Positions 33,435 to 42,753 of a stretch of DNA of 64,000 nt are shown here, one piece after another. The DNA comes from Paenibacillus sophorae. GTDB lineage: Bacteria; Bacillota; Bacilli; Paenibacillales; Paenibacillaceae. Below the pieces are notes generated by a model that was given only the letters and a program-made list of their open reading frames with translations, did no database searches and was not told the origin of the DNA. Each line of letters opens with the position of its first letter. Position 1 is the stretch's first letter. Position numbers and translations under genes: made by a program. The stretch is taken from assembly GCF_018966525.1 (NCBI RefSeq), contig NZ_CP076607.1, positions 5,146,001 through 5,210,000 of the forward strand, read 5' to 3'.

Positions 33435-35435
33435 TTATTTGAAGTTGATTGTACGGTAAATGATGACTGCCGCTTCCGCCCGAGTAGCTGTGTTATTTGG
33501 GTTGAATTTGCCGGCATTGCCGATGATCAGGCCTTTGCTGGCTGCAAAGGTAACACCCTCTTTAAGCGAAGGATTGATCTTAGCAGCGTCGGAGAAGGCG
33601 CCGAGTGCCGTTGCGGAAGCTTCGCCGTCCTTCAGATTGTGAACCGATTTGAGTGCCCGGGAAATCATTGTTGCCATTTCGGCGCGGGTAATCGTAGCGT
33701 TCGGATCGAATTTGGAAGCACTGCGTCCGTTAATGATTCCTTTCTCGGCCGCTACTGCAACATATTGCGCGAACCAGTCGGTCTTCTTCACGTCGCCGAA
33801 GCTGCTTACAGCCGTGCTATTCTCCAAGTTCAGCGCACGGATGAGCATCTTCGCGAACTCGGCGCGGGTAACGTTATTCTTAGGGAAGAATTTGCCGGCG
33901 CCTACACCTTCAATCGCGCCTTTTGCCGCTACAACCTGAATTTGTCTTCCCGCCCACGTTTGTACGCTAGCGATGTCGTTGAAGGATACTTTGTTCTCTA
34001 CAACCACGTAGGAAGAGAAGGTATCGCGAGGCTCAACGATAAACTCACCGTCAAGTACTCCGCCTTGGAACTGGAGATTTCCGTATACAATCTTCGTTAC
34101 GGACAGCAGTTCTTTATCCAGCCCGTCAGTATTTTTAAGCGGGAGCTTGATCGTAATCGGTTGTTTGAATGTTGTTGTGGACACGCCGCCAACCGTCAGG
34201 CCGAATTCATATACATCGGATGCCAGCTTCAGCGAAGTGACGGAAGTTGCCACAGAAGGATCGGCTTTCGTAACGGTCAGTGTCACGGCTGCGTCAAACT
34301 GGGATACCGGGATCGTTATGGTCACGCCGTTAAAGGTAATCGCGATATTAACAATGCCGTTTGCTTTGGCCGCATCGATAATCGCTTTGGAGAGCGAAAC
34401 TTCTACCGTTGCTGCATTCACCGTACCCAGGTTCAGGGTCAGTGTGGTTCCCGCCTTGGCTGCGGCAAGCGCCTGGATCGCTTTGATCACATCGGCGTCA
34501 ACCAGAGCCACTGTCGCTTTGCCGTTAATCACGGTAACGAGCTTGGAGGCATCGAATACGCTCAGATCGGTAGATGGTGTAGTAGGAGGGGTTGTTCCAC
34601 CGAAACCGCCTCCGTTTCCGCCGCTGGTACCGTCAGCAATGCCGAGCCCAAATGCACGGATATAAGCCTGTGCGAGCACTTGTTCCGCCGGTTTTGCGGA
34701 AGGAAGGGCAACGTTCAGGTTATAGAGCGCAGATTTCACATCTGTCGAGGTAATTCCAAGGCCATAAACCGCCTGGCTTACCGTCGTCGCCTTTTGGGTA
34801 CCGGTCGTAGGGTTTAGAACATTGTTATAGGCTTGTTCGAAGATAGCTTCGGAAGAGGAAGGATCGTTAATGATTGCATTCAGCTCGCTCTGTGTCTTGC
34901 CTGCCAGCAATGTGCGGAGCTCAGCCTCAATGCCGGAGGTTCCAAAGAAAAACTCCACGAAATCGTTAGTGTTCAGATGATCCACTTTGGCTTTTACGGC
35001 AATATCATCAAGCAATTTCGCATAATCGGCATTCGTCTGAATTCTGCCGATCGCGGCAAAATCACCTTGGTAAACATCATAGACCACACTAGTAGCGCTT
35101 TGGTACAACTTGTAAGAAGTTGTCGTTTGCGGCTCGTTAAGCTGCAGTTTACCCAGAATCGGAGCAAAGATTTGCTCGTATTTCGGCTGGGAAAGGCCGT
35201 TAACCTCAGTGTAGAAGGCTTCAAGCTTGCTCCAGTCGGCGGGTTGCAGGTTAGCGAAAAGCTTAATAAGCTTCGCTTTCACATCAGCATTAGTTACTGT
35301 GGTTGCAGCCGAAGCCACGTTAACAAATCCCAATTGTTGAGCCAATCCTTTGCCGCTAAGCGGAAGCCCCGCCACGGATGCAGCAGCCATGCTTACCGCA
35401 AGCGTCGATACGGCCAGTTTCTTCTTCAATGTCAC
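33435..35435 (-). CDS. Secreted S-layer-homology (SLH) domain protein
   Basis: Surface protein of 666 residues with a signal peptide (1-44, ending ASAA) and an N-terminal helical region of about 230 residues. A Gly/Thr/Pro linker follows (about 268-290), then a beta-rich central domain (about 290-490). The C-terminus has three SLH repeats: FNDIASVQTWAGRQIQVVAA with TRAEFAKMLIRALNL, DVKKTDWFAQYVAVAAEKGI with TRAEMATMISRAL, and the final TRAEAAVIIYR. The TRAE motif binds pyruvylated secondary wall polymer. The start GTG 35435 follows GAGGTGG. A terminator downstream and a gap upstream suggest a separate transcript. It may anchor the exopolysaccharide, but this is inferred from position only. 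Confidence 0.9.
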   Translation of the reverse strand: MTLKKKLAVSTLAVSMAAASVAGLPLSGKGLAQQLGFVNVASAATTVTNADVKAKLIKLFANLQPADWSKLEAFYTEVNGLSQPKYEQIFAPILGKLQLNEPQTTTSYKLYQSATSVVYDVYQGDFAAIGRIQTNADYAKLLDDIAVKAKVDHLNTNDFVEFFFGTSGIEAELRTLLAGKTQSELNAIINDPSSSEAIFEQAYNNVLNPTTGTQKATTVSQAVYGLGITSTDVKSALYNLNVALPSAKPAEQVLAQAYIRAFGLGIADGTSGGNGGGFGGTTPPTTPSTDLSVFDASKLVTVINGKATVALVDADVIKAIQALAAAKAGTTLTLNLGTVNAATVEVSLSKAIIDAAKANGIVNIAITFNGVTITIPVSQFDAAVTLTVTKADPSVATSVTSLKLASDVYEFGLTVGGVSTTTFKQPITIKLPLKNTDGLDKELLSVTKIVYGNLQFQGGVLDGEFIVEPRDTFSSYVVVENKVSFNDIASVQTWAGRQIQVVAAKGAIEGVGAGKFFPKNNVTRAEFAKMLIRALNLENSTAVSSFGDVKKTDWFAQYVAVAAEKGIINGRSASKFDPNATITRAEMATMISRALKSVHNLKDGEASATALGAFSDAAKINPSLKEGVTFAASKGLIIGNAGKFNPNNTATRAEAAVIIYRTINFK

Positions 35436-35548
35436 TTTTCATCCACCTCTTATGTATTAGTATTTTGAAAAACCCAGTGCAATGTACCCATTTGTGCAAT
35501 AATTAACAAAGTCATGAATTTCATTCTATCATTATATGAAAATTTTGG

Positions 35549-36331
35549 TTAGTCTTTTTTTCGAAATAATCCGAAGAAATTATGACGTTTTTTTCCTGAG
35601 CTTTCAACAATTCTCTGCTCTATCGGAATATTGCTGACAATATTCTGCGCGTTCTTGCGAAAATAACCTGCAATCTCCCCCCCTAATTGTTTGTCAATCA
35701 TCTGATAGGCACGGTATAGACCAAAAGGCCTGGAATCTCCGTTGTGGGCATCAGACGCCAATACATGAATCGTATTTCGGCGGCATAATTCTAATGACAG
35801 CTTCTGCAGCTTGCCTCCGAATTCGCCCGTCAGACTCTGCGCCGTCAACTGTCCAACAGCTCCCAGTCCTACCAACCTTTCAAGCCGCTCCGGATGAGCC
35901 GCTATCTCGGCATTACGCTCCGGGTGGGCAATAACGGGTACATAACCTTGAATGATCAGCTCATGGCATAGCTCTTCCATTCGACTTGGCACTCTAGATG
36001 AAGGCATTTCGAGCAACATATACCGTGAGGAAGCTAATGGCAGTAACACTCCCCTCTCCAGATCATCAAGCAGATTAGCGTAAACCCGAATTTCCTGGCC
36101 TGGAAGAACTGTCAGCGGTATGCCCTCCAAACAGAGCTTCTCATTCATTTTGGCTACCCCATCCATGATGTTGTCCGCAGGATTCAAATATTGCCCGTTG
36201 GCATGATGGGGTGTTGCGATCACGGTTTGAATACCGTCCTCATGTGCATCCCGCGCCATGGCAAGTGCATCTTCCCAACCGGATGCGCCATCATCTGCAA
36301 AAGGCAGGATGTGACTATGGATATCTATCAT
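35549..36331 (-). CDS. CpsB/CapC-type tyrosine-protein phosphatase
   Basis: Manganese-dependent PHP-type phosphatase (YwqE family) that dephosphorylates the kinase CpsD. The 260-residue protein has the metal ligands H5 and H7 in MIDIHSHILPFADDGA, then ATPHHANGQY, PGQEIRV, and the C-terminal VLASDAHN. ATG 36331 gives the family start MIDIHSH; the frame to 36391 overlaps the ysxC terminator. The RBS (AAAGGG, about 14 nt) is weak. It is the first gene of the exopolysaccharide island next to ysxC. An SLH gene lies between it and the kinase. Confidence 0.92.
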   Translation of the reverse strand: MIDIHSHILPFADDGASGWEDALAMARDAHEDGIQTVIATPHHANGQYLNPADNIMDGVAKMNEKLCLEGIPLTVLPGQEIRVYANLLDDLERGVLLPLASSRYMLLEMPSSRVPSRMEELCHELIIQGYVPVIAHPERNAEIAAHPERLERLVGLGAVGQLTAQSLTGEFGGKLQKLSLELCRRNTIHVLASDAHNGDSRPFGLYRAYQMIDKQLGGEIAGYFRKNAQNIVSNIPIEQRIVESSGKKRHNFFGLFRKKD

Positions 36332-36379
36332 ATTATTCTTATCGGCCCTTTCTATTAAAATTTTTAGATTGTTGCACAA

Positions 36380-36417
36380 CAAAAAAAGCAACCAAATCCC
36401 TCCAGGAAATGGTTGCT
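36380..36417 (-). terminator. Terminator of the lonB-lonA-ysxC unit
   Basis: AGCAACCA pairs with TGGTTGCT across a loop, followed on the minus strand by TTTTTTTGTTG. It lies 26 bp after ysxC and marks the border between the ancestral gene block and the inserted island. Confidence 0.88.
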
Positions 36418-36443
36418 AGTTGTATTGCTCTGAATGGATTGGA

Positions 36444-37070
36444 TTAGTTATCCGCGTCCGATTCCAGCCCTTCAGCTTGTTCTCCGGAAGCTATCTGACT
36501 TTCAATCAACGCCCACAGCTCGTCTCTTCCGAGACCGAGCTCCGAAGAGAACGGAATAAAGCTTTCGCCGGGAAGAATCCCGAGCGTTTCTTTCACAATC
36601 TTGATATGCCTTGGCAGACGGGTCTTGGGAATTTTATCTGCTTTGGTTGCGACGACGCACATCGGGATGTCATAGTGTTTCAGCCATTCGTGCATCATCC
36701 TATCGTCTGCGGTTGGAGGGTGGCGCAGGTCAACCACGAGTAGCACCAGCTTAAGCGTCTCGCGTTCGGCCAAATACTTCTCCACCATCTTGCCCCAGGC
36801 CGCCCGTTGGACCTTGGATACTTTGGCGTAACCGTAACCGGGAAAATCGACATAATACATCGTATCATTAATGCGGTAATAGTTCATGTGCTGCGTCTTG
36901 CCCGGGGTGGAACTGGTGCGGGCCAGATTTTTGCGGCTAATCATTCGGTTGATCAGGGACGACTTCCCCACATTGGAGCGCCCTGCCAGAGCAATCTCCG
37001 GCAAGGCGTCTTCAGGGTATTGATTCGGGCCGACGGCGCTGATGACAAACTCGGCTTTGGTTACTTTCAT
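36444..37070 (-). CDS. ysxC: Ribosome biogenesis GTP-binding protein EngB/YsxC
   Basis: Essential GTPase of the TrmE-Era-EngA-EngB family required for late 50S assembly. The 208-residue protein has G1 GRSNVGKSS (30-38), the G2 region TSSTPGKTQHMNYY, G3 DFPGYGYAKV and G4 ATKADKIPK. Start ATG 37070 begins MKVTKAEF. It follows lonA by 20 bp, as in Bacillus. In Bacillus ysxC is followed by ysxD and hemA; here the EPS island of about 18 kb occupies that junction. Confidence 0.96.
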   Translation of the reverse strand: MKVTKAEFVISAVGPNQYPEDALPEIALAGRSNVGKSSLINRMISRKNLARTSSTPGKTQHMNYYRINDTMYYVDFPGYGYAKVSKVQRAAWGKMVEKYLAERETLKLVLLVVDLRHPPTADDRMMHEWLKHYDIPMCVVATKADKIPKTRLPRHIKIVKETLGILPGESFIPFSSELGLGRDELWALIESQIASGEQAEGLESDADN

Positions 37071-37090
37071 TTGACTTCCTTTCTAAAAAC

Positions 37091-39445
37091 CTATTGCAAA
37101 CTTTGGACAGCCTGATCCGCGATCTTGGCCACAAGTGCGTGATGCAGCACCTGATCCATATGAGAGACGGGCACAAATTCCACGTCATTCCTCACGCTCT
37201 CGGGAATTTCCTTCAGATCCCGCTCGTTATCTTTAGGGAGCAGGATTTTCTTGTAGCCGGCGCGATGGGCGGCAAGCGATTTCTCCTTAAGTCCGCCAAT
37301 CGGTAGCACCCGCCCGCGCAGCGTGATCTCTCCGGTCATCGCAACATCCTTCGAGACTTGGCGCTTAGTGAGAGCAGATACGAGTGCAGTTGCGATCGTA
37401 ATGCCCGCCGAAGGCCCATCTTTCGGAATCGCTCCTTCGGGAATGTGAATATGAATGTCGTTCTTTTCGTAAAAATCGGACGGGATGCCAAACTCTTCTG
37501 CTTTTGAACGCGTATAGCTGAATGCGGCCTGCGCCGACTCCTTCATAACGTCGCCCAGTTGACCGGTCAATATCAGCTTGCCGCTCCCCGGAACCACCGT
37601 TACTTCAATCAGCAGCGTATCTCCGCCCACTTCTGTCCAGGCCAAGCCGGTTACCGTACCGATTTGGTCTTCCAGCTCCGCCATCCCGTAACGGTATCTG
37701 GCCGTTCCCAGGTAATCCTTGATGTCGCTGGGAGAGATGCTGACACTCTCCTTCTCTCCCGACACAATCTGCTTGGCCGCCTTCCGGCACAGCGCGGCAA
37801 CCTGCTGTTCCAGGTTCCGGACACCGGATTCACGTGTGTACTCGCGGATGACAGACAGCAGCGTACCTTCCTCAATCGTCAGTTGGCCATCTTCCAGACC
37901 GTGATTCTTCTTCTGCTTCGGCAGCAGGTAACGGCTTGCAATTTGCAGCTTCTCAAGCTCCGTGTAGCCCGGGATATACAGCATCTCCATCCGGTCAAGC
38001 AGCGGACGGGGAATGTTGTGCACGGCATTGGCCGTCGTCACGAACATTACATTCGACAGATCGAACGGAATCTCCACGAAGTGATCGCTGAACGTATTGT
38101 TCTGTTCCGGGTCCAGAACCTCCAGCAGCGCCGCAGAAGGGTCACCGCGGAAATCGGAAGCCATCTTGTCAATCTCATCAAGCAGAAAGACGGGATTGAG
38201 CGAGCCCGCTGTCTTCATGCCCTGGATGATCCGTCCGGGCATCGCGCCGACATAGGTGCGGCGGTGGCCGCGGATCTCCGCTTCATCCCGCACGCCGCCG
38301 AGGGAAATGCGGACGAACTTGCGGTTCAAGGAGCGCGCGATCGACCGCGCCAGCGAAGTTTTGCCGACTCCCGGAGGGCCGACAAGACAGAGGATCGGGC
38401 CTTTCAGCTTTTTGACAAGCTTCTGGACGGCCAGATATTCCAGCACCCGCTCTTTCGGCTTATCCAGCCCGTAGTGGTCTTCGTCGAGCACTTGCTCCGC
38501 CTTGACGATATCCAGATCATCCTCGGTGAATTCATTCCAGGGAAGGCTGAGCAGCATTTCCACGTAATTGCGGATGACCCCGCCTTCTGCGGAGCTCGCA
38601 GGCATTTTCTCAAGCCGGTCAATTTCCTTGTCAATCTTCTCTTTGACCCGTTCCGGCAGATCCTTCTCCTCTGCCTGGGCACGCAGTTCCTCGGCTTCGC
38701 CGGCCCGGCCTTCTTTGTCGCCAAGCTCTTTCTGGATCGCCTTCATCTGCTCGCGCAGATAGTATTCCTTCTGCGTCTTTTCCATCTGCTTCTTGACGCG
38801 CTGGTTGATCTTGCGTTCCAATTCCAGCACCTCACGCTCGTTGCCCAGAATATCAAGCAGCTTCTCCAAACGCTTGCGTACGTCAATCGTCTCCAGAATT
38901 TCCTGCTTATCCTTGATCTTCAGCACAAGATGGCTTGTAATGACATCGGCGAGACGTCCGGGCTCCTCGATGTCAGATACTGCCGCGAGCGTCTCCGGCG
39001 TCACCTTTTTGGATAAGGTAATATAATGCTCGAACTGGTTCAGGACAGTGCGCATCAGCGCGTCACTTTCCGGATCTTCGTCAGGCTGCTCGGGAAGCTC
39101 GCGCGCCATGACCTCGTAATATTCCTCATTATCCATATAGTGAATGATCTCGGCCCGTTCAACGCCCTCTACAAGCACACGGATCGTGCCGTTGGGGAGC
39201 TTCAGCATCTGCCGCACATTCGCGACTGTACCGACCCGAAAAATATCTTCTTGACCCGGCTCTTCAATATTGACTTCCGATTGAGAACAGAGGAGGATCA
39301 GATTATCTTCGACCATCGCTTTTTCCAACGCTTTAACTGACTTCTCGCGACCCACATCCAAATGAAGGACCATGCTTGGGTACACAAGGAGACCCCTGAG
39401 CGGCAATAAAGGAAAACGACGACCTTTTGTCTGTTTGGATACCAT
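37091..39445 (-). CDS. lon: ATP-dependent protease LonA
   Basis: AAA+ serine protease degrading misfolded and regulatory proteins. The 784-residue protein has the N-terminal substrate domain (FPLLPLRGLLVYPSMVLHLDVGR) and a long coiled-coil region (LEREIDRLEKMP type). Walker A is GPPGVGKTSLARS, and Walker B is FLLDEIDKM. The protease domain has the catalytic serine in KDGPSAGITIATA and the lysine in LKEKSLAAHRAG. ATG 39445 (MVSKQTKG) has GGAGG 10 nt upstream; the longer ORF to 39481 lacks one. It follows lonB and precedes ysxC, the Bacillus order. Confidence 0.97.
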   Translation of the reverse strand: MVSKQTKGRRFPLLPLRGLLVYPSMVLHLDVGREKSVKALEKAMVEDNLILLCSQSEVNIEEPGQEDIFRVGTVANVRQMLKLPNGTIRVLVEGVERAEIIHYMDNEEYYEVMARELPEQPDEDPESDALMRTVLNQFEHYITLSKKVTPETLAAVSDIEEPGRLADVITSHLVLKIKDKQEILETIDVRKRLEKLLDILGNEREVLELERKINQRVKKQMEKTQKEYYLREQMKAIQKELGDKEGRAGEAEELRAQAEEKDLPERVKEKIDKEIDRLEKMPASSAEGGVIRNYVEMLLSLPWNEFTEDDLDIVKAEQVLDEDHYGLDKPKERVLEYLAVQKLVKKLKGPILCLVGPPGVGKTSLARSIARSLNRKFVRISLGGVRDEAEIRGHRRTYVGAMPGRIIQGMKTAGSLNPVFLLDEIDKMASDFRGDPSAALLEVLDPEQNNTFSDHFVEIPFDLSNVMFVTTANAVHNIPRPLLDRMEMLYIPGYTELEKLQIASRYLLPKQKKNHGLEDGQLTIEEGTLLSVIREYTRESGVRNLEQQVAALCRKAAKQIVSGEKESVSISPSDIKDYLGTARYRYGMAELEDQIGTVTGLAWTEVGGDTLLIEVTVVPGSGKLILTGQLGDVMKESAQAAFSYTRSKAEEFGIPSDFYEKNDIHIHIPEGAIPKDGPSAGITIATALVSALTKRQVSKDVAMTGEITLRGRVLPIGGLKEKSLAAHRAGYKKILLPKDNERDLKEIPESVRNDVEFVPVSHMDQVLHHALVAKIADQAVQSLQ

Positions 39446-39514
39446 CGCTTTCGAACCTCCAATCGCTCTCTTGTATGTCATATCTTTTGTTTTTTATTTT
39501 ATCAAAAGCGCCAT

Positions 39515-39552
39515 CAAAACACCAACTGACCGCACACAAGGCGGCCAGTTGG
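39515..39552 (-). terminator. Terminator of lonB
   Basis: ACCAACTGACCGC pairs with GGCGGCCAGTTGG around ACACAA. On the minus strand the stem is followed by TGTTTTGATGG. It separates lonB from lonA, which probably has its own promoter in the remaining gap of about 70 bp. Confidence 0.75.
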
Positions 39553-39611
39553 CGCAGAAGTTGCATAAGCCGATCCCGAAACAGACGGGCAGCTTGGCAA
39601 TTGGCACGGCT

Positions 39612-41321
39612 TTACAGATTGGCGCTTTCTCCCGAAGCGTCCGCCTTCAGCAGCGCCGGAGATGCTGCAAAAGTGTCTCCGGCAACGGCGGACAGCCGGA
39701 CATCTTCGAGATGGGCGCCGAATAGAAGGCGGAATGCCTCTTCCACTGTCTCAATGGGAATGACACGCACCTGCGCCAAATCGGCGAACAGCGACTGCCA
39801 GTTGTCCTTAGGTACGAGCACCGTCGTGGCGCCGGCCTGCAAAGCTGCCTCTACCTTCGCGACTACGCCGCCGACAGGCTTCACCCTTCCGTGAATGCCA
39901 ATCTCCCCGGTCATTGCTACCGTATTGTCTACCGGCAGCTCCCGGATTGCCGACACAATCGCAACAGCCATTGCGAGCCCGGCGGAAGGCCCGTCGATAG
40001 GTGTCCCTCCCGGAAAATTCACATGCAGATCATAGCGGTCGGGCGAAAGGTTCATGGAGCGCAGAACGGTCAGGACGTTCTCAACCGAGCCTTTTGCCAT
40101 GCTCTTGCGGCGGAGCGTACGCGAGCCGCCGTCGATTTCTTCTTCATCCACGACCCCGGTAATGTTCAATCTGCCGGCTCCATTCGCGGCAGGAGCTGCC
40201 GAGACTTCGATCTCAAGCAGCATGCCCATTCCCGGACCGCAGACCGCCAGCCCGTTCACCACCCCTACTTGGGGCTCGGAAGGAATCTTGCGCTCGGTAC
40301 GCAGCGGCAGCTGGCTGCTGCCCGCCACCCATTCCACATCGGCCGCGCTCAGGGTTTCTCTTTGTTCCGTAAGTGCAAGACCTGCTGCGAGCTGAACCAT
40401 ATTGACCGCCTCGCGTCCGTTCGTAGCATACTTCTGGACAACAGAGACGGCTTCGGGGCTTGGCTTTAACCCGATTTTCTGAATCGCATCCCGGGTGATG
40501 AGCGAAATTTCTTCCGGAAGCAGCGGCCGGAAATAGATTTCCATGCAGCGCGAACGGAGTGCAGGAGAGATTTCCTGAGGCGAGCGCGTAGTTGCGCCAA
40601 CCAGCCGGAAATCGGCGGGCAAGCCATTCTGGAAAATATCGTGGATATAAGCCGGCGTGTTACTGTCCTCCGAGTTATAATATGCGCTTTCCAGCAGAAC
40701 CTTACGATCCTCCAGCACTTTAAGCAGCTTATTCATCTGAATGGGATGCAGTTCTCCAATTTCATCCAGAAATAAAATCCCTCCATGCGCCTTGGTTACC
40801 GCCCCCGGCTTAGGTTGAGGCACACCCGCCACGCCCATCGCTCCAGCTCCCTGGTAGATGGGATCATGAACGGAGCCAATCAGAGGATCAGCGATGCCCC
40901 GTTCGTCAAAACGGGCCGCCGTGGCATCGATTTCCGTAAACTTGGAGTCCGCCTTGAAAGGAGAAAACGGATTTTTTTTCGCTTCCTCCATCACGACGCG
41001 GGCAGCCGCCGTCTTTCCAACACCGGGAGGGCCGTAGATGATAACGTGCTGGGGATTGGCGCTGCACAGCGCCGCTTTCAAGGCCCGCAGACCATCCTTC
41101 TGCCCGACGATATCCTTGATCGCAGCCGGACGCGTCTTCTCGGCCAGCGGCTTCGTCAGCGAGATGGCCCGCATTTTCCGCAGCTTCTCCAGTTCTTTAC
41201 GCGACTCCCGCTCCACCGCCGTCTTGCTTGTCTTTTGCCCCCGCAGCAGATTCCAAAAGTAAACGCCGATGACCAGCGCGAAAAATAACTGCACGACCAT
41301 CAGCAATATGCTAAGTTCCAT
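39612..41321 (-). CDS. lonB: Sporulation-associated protease LonB
   Basis: Lon-like AAA+ serine protease; in B. subtilis it is expressed in the forespore. The 569-residue protein has an N-terminal membrane anchor (about 5-26). An AAA+ domain follows with Walker A YGPPGVGKTAAAR and Walker B GGILFLDEIGELHP, and sensor ATTRSPQEISPALRSRC. The C-terminal protease domain has serine in DGPSAGLAMA and lysine in VGGVVAKVEAAL. Its shorter N-terminus and membrane anchor distinguish it from LonA. Start ATG 41321 begins MELSILLMVV. The last 25 residues are low-complexity. Confidence 0.94.
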   Translation of the reverse strand: MELSILLMVVQLFFALVIGVYFWNLLRGQKTSKTAVERESRKELEKLRKMRAISLTKPLAEKTRPAAIKDIVGQKDGLRALKAALCSANPQHVIIYGPPGVGKTAAARVVMEEAKKNPFSPFKADSKFTEIDATAARFDERGIADPLIGSVHDPIYQGAGAMGVAGVPQPKPGAVTKAHGGILFLDEIGELHPIQMNKLLKVLEDRKVLLESAYYNSEDSNTPAYIHDIFQNGLPADFRLVGATTRSPQEISPALRSRCMEIYFRPLLPEEISLITRDAIQKIGLKPSPEAVSVVQKYATNGREAVNMVQLAAGLALTEQRETLSAADVEWVAGSSQLPLRTERKIPSEPQVGVVNGLAVCGPGMGMLLEIEVSAAPAANGAGRLNITGVVDEEEIDGGSRTLRRKSMAKGSVENVLTVLRSMNLSPDRYDLHVNFPGGTPIDGPSAGLAMAVAIVSAIRELPVDNTVAMTGEIGIHGRVKPVGGVVAKVEAALQAGATTVLVPKDNWQSLFADLAQVRVIPIETVEEAFRLLFGAHLEDVRLSAVAGDTFAASPALLKADASGESANL

Positions 41322-41447
41322 AAGTCATCCTCCCATTCATTGGTACTACTAGGTAGTATAGCCGTTTCCTTAATGGCTAAACGCATGGGATAGGATTTAT
41401 ACCGGAACAAGGCGGAGGCTCTGCGTTAAAGCTTGCTTCTGTACTCG

Positions 41448-41490
41448 TAAAAAAAGCGCGGCCCCTTCCCGCAATGAAAGAGACCGCAGC
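41448..41490 (-). terminator. Terminator of ispG
   Basis: GCTGCGGTCTC and GGGGCCGCGC form a stem with G-U pairs on the minus strand, followed by TTTTTTT. It lies 26 bp after the ispG stop. Confidence 0.75.
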
Positions 41491-41515
41491 CGTATAATTA
41501 TGAGATTCTTAATAC

Positions 41516-42652
41516 TCAGCTTTCAGATATCGCCGCTCCCTGCATGGACTCGTGATGAGCCTTGCGGCCGGGAATTTCCCCGGTGGCTTCATAATGGGAC
41601 ACAATCGCATCGATTTCTTTCTTCAGTTCAGACAGCAAATCCGCCTCTGGAACTTTGCGGATCATTTGCCCGTATCGGAACAGCAGACCTTCACCGCGTG
41701 CTCCCGCAATACCAATGTCGGCCTCACGCGCTTCGCCGGGACCGTTCACCGCGCAGCCCAGCACCGAAACCTTGATCGGCACCTTAATATTGGAGATGTA
41801 CTCTTCGACTTCATTTGCAATAGAGAACAGGTCGATGTCAAGCCGTCCACAGGTCGGACAGGAAATGAGCGTGGGCGCATTCGCAATTAGTCCGAATGTC
41901 TTCAGCAGCTCGCGCGCCACCTTGACTTCCTCTACCGGATCGGCGCTGAGCGAAATGCGCACGGTATTGCCAATACCCATGGAAAGCAGAGCGCCGATGC
42001 CTGCCGAGCTCTTCACAGTACCGGCGAATAGGGTGCCTGATTCGGTAATGCCCAGATGCAGCGGATAAGGAATCACCTCCGCAGCCTTGCGGTAAGCTTC
42101 AATTGCCATTGGAACGTCAGAAGCCTTCAGTGACACGATAATGTTGTGGAAATCCAGCTCTTCCAGAATTCCGATATGGTACAGGGCGCTCTCCACCATC
42201 GCTTCCGGCGTCGGGTAACCGTATTTCTCCAGCAGATGAGCCTCCAGCGAACCAGCATTGACACCGATGCGAATCGGAATGCCCTTATCTTTGCATGCCT
42301 TAACAACCGCTTCTACTTTCTCGCGCCGTCCAATATTACCAGGGTTAATTCGCACTTTATCGATGCCGTTCTCGATCGCGAGCAAGGCCAGCTTATAGTT
42401 AAAATGAATATCCGCAACGAGCGGAATATGAATCCGTTGCTTGATTTCCTTGATGGCCGCAGCGGCCTCTTCGTTATTCACCGTGACGCGCACCAGTTGA
42501 CAGCCCGCTTCCTCAAGTCGGAGAATTTCGGCTACCGTGGCTTCGACATCTGCCGTCTTGGTCGTGCACATGCTTTGGATGACAACCTCATTGTTTCCTC
42601 CGATTGTGATGCCGCCTACATTAACTGGACGCGTCTGATGTCTAAGGAACAT
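41516..42652 (-). CDS. ispG: 4-hydroxy-3-methylbut-2-en-1-yl diphosphate synthase (flavodoxin)
   Basis: 4Fe-4S enzyme of the MEP isoprenoid pathway that makes HMBPP. The 378-residue protein has the N-terminal TIM-barrel blocks VNVGGITIGG, VIQSMCTTKTADVEATVAEI and VADIHFNYKLAL. The cluster cysteines lie in LISCPTCGRLDIDL and in VLGCAVNGPGEAREADIGIAG. ATG 42652 has GGGGGAG 5 nt upstream; the frame to 42682 is less likely. It sits between clpX and lonB, which are adjacent in Bacillus, so it is a local insertion into this block. Confidence 0.96.
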   Translation of the reverse strand: MFLRHQTRPVNVGGITIGGNNEVVIQSMCTTKTADVEATVAEILRLEEAGCQLVRVTVNNEEAAAAIKEIKQRIHIPLVADIHFNYKLALLAIENGIDKVRINPGNIGRREKVEAVVKACKDKGIPIRIGVNAGSLEAHLLEKYGYPTPEAMVESALYHIGILEELDFHNIIVSLKASDVPMAIEAYRKAAEVIPYPLHLGITESGTLFAGTVKSSAGIGALLSMGIGNTVRISLSADPVEEVKVARELLKTFGLIANAPTLISCPTCGRLDIDLFSIANEVEEYISNIKVPIKVSVLGCAVNGPGEAREADIGIAGARGEGLLFRYGQMIRKVPEADLLSELKKEIDAIVSHYEATGEIPGRKAHHESMQGAAISES

Positions 42653-42676
42653 GGTTTCTCCCCCATAACGCCAAAG

Positions 42677-42724
42677 CTCCACCCCCTCGCTCCCGCGGGG
42701 GACGGGGGGCGGAAGAAGGTGGAG
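42677..42724 (-). other. GC-rich hairpin between clpX and ispG
   Basis: CTCCACC (42677-42683) pairs with GGTGGAG (42718-42724), and the inner part forms further C-rich/G-rich pairing. There is no T-run. It occupies the clpX-ispG gap just before the ispG RBS and could attenuate readthrough or slow translation. Confidence 0.4.
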
Positions 42725-42753
42725 ACATAAGGCCTGTATTGTAAGGCTAGCTA

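Noticed and set aside
34147..34817. Long plus-strand frames over the SLH gene
   Set aside because: Antisense shadows of a GC-rich, clearly coding minus-strand gene with signal peptide and SLH repeats.
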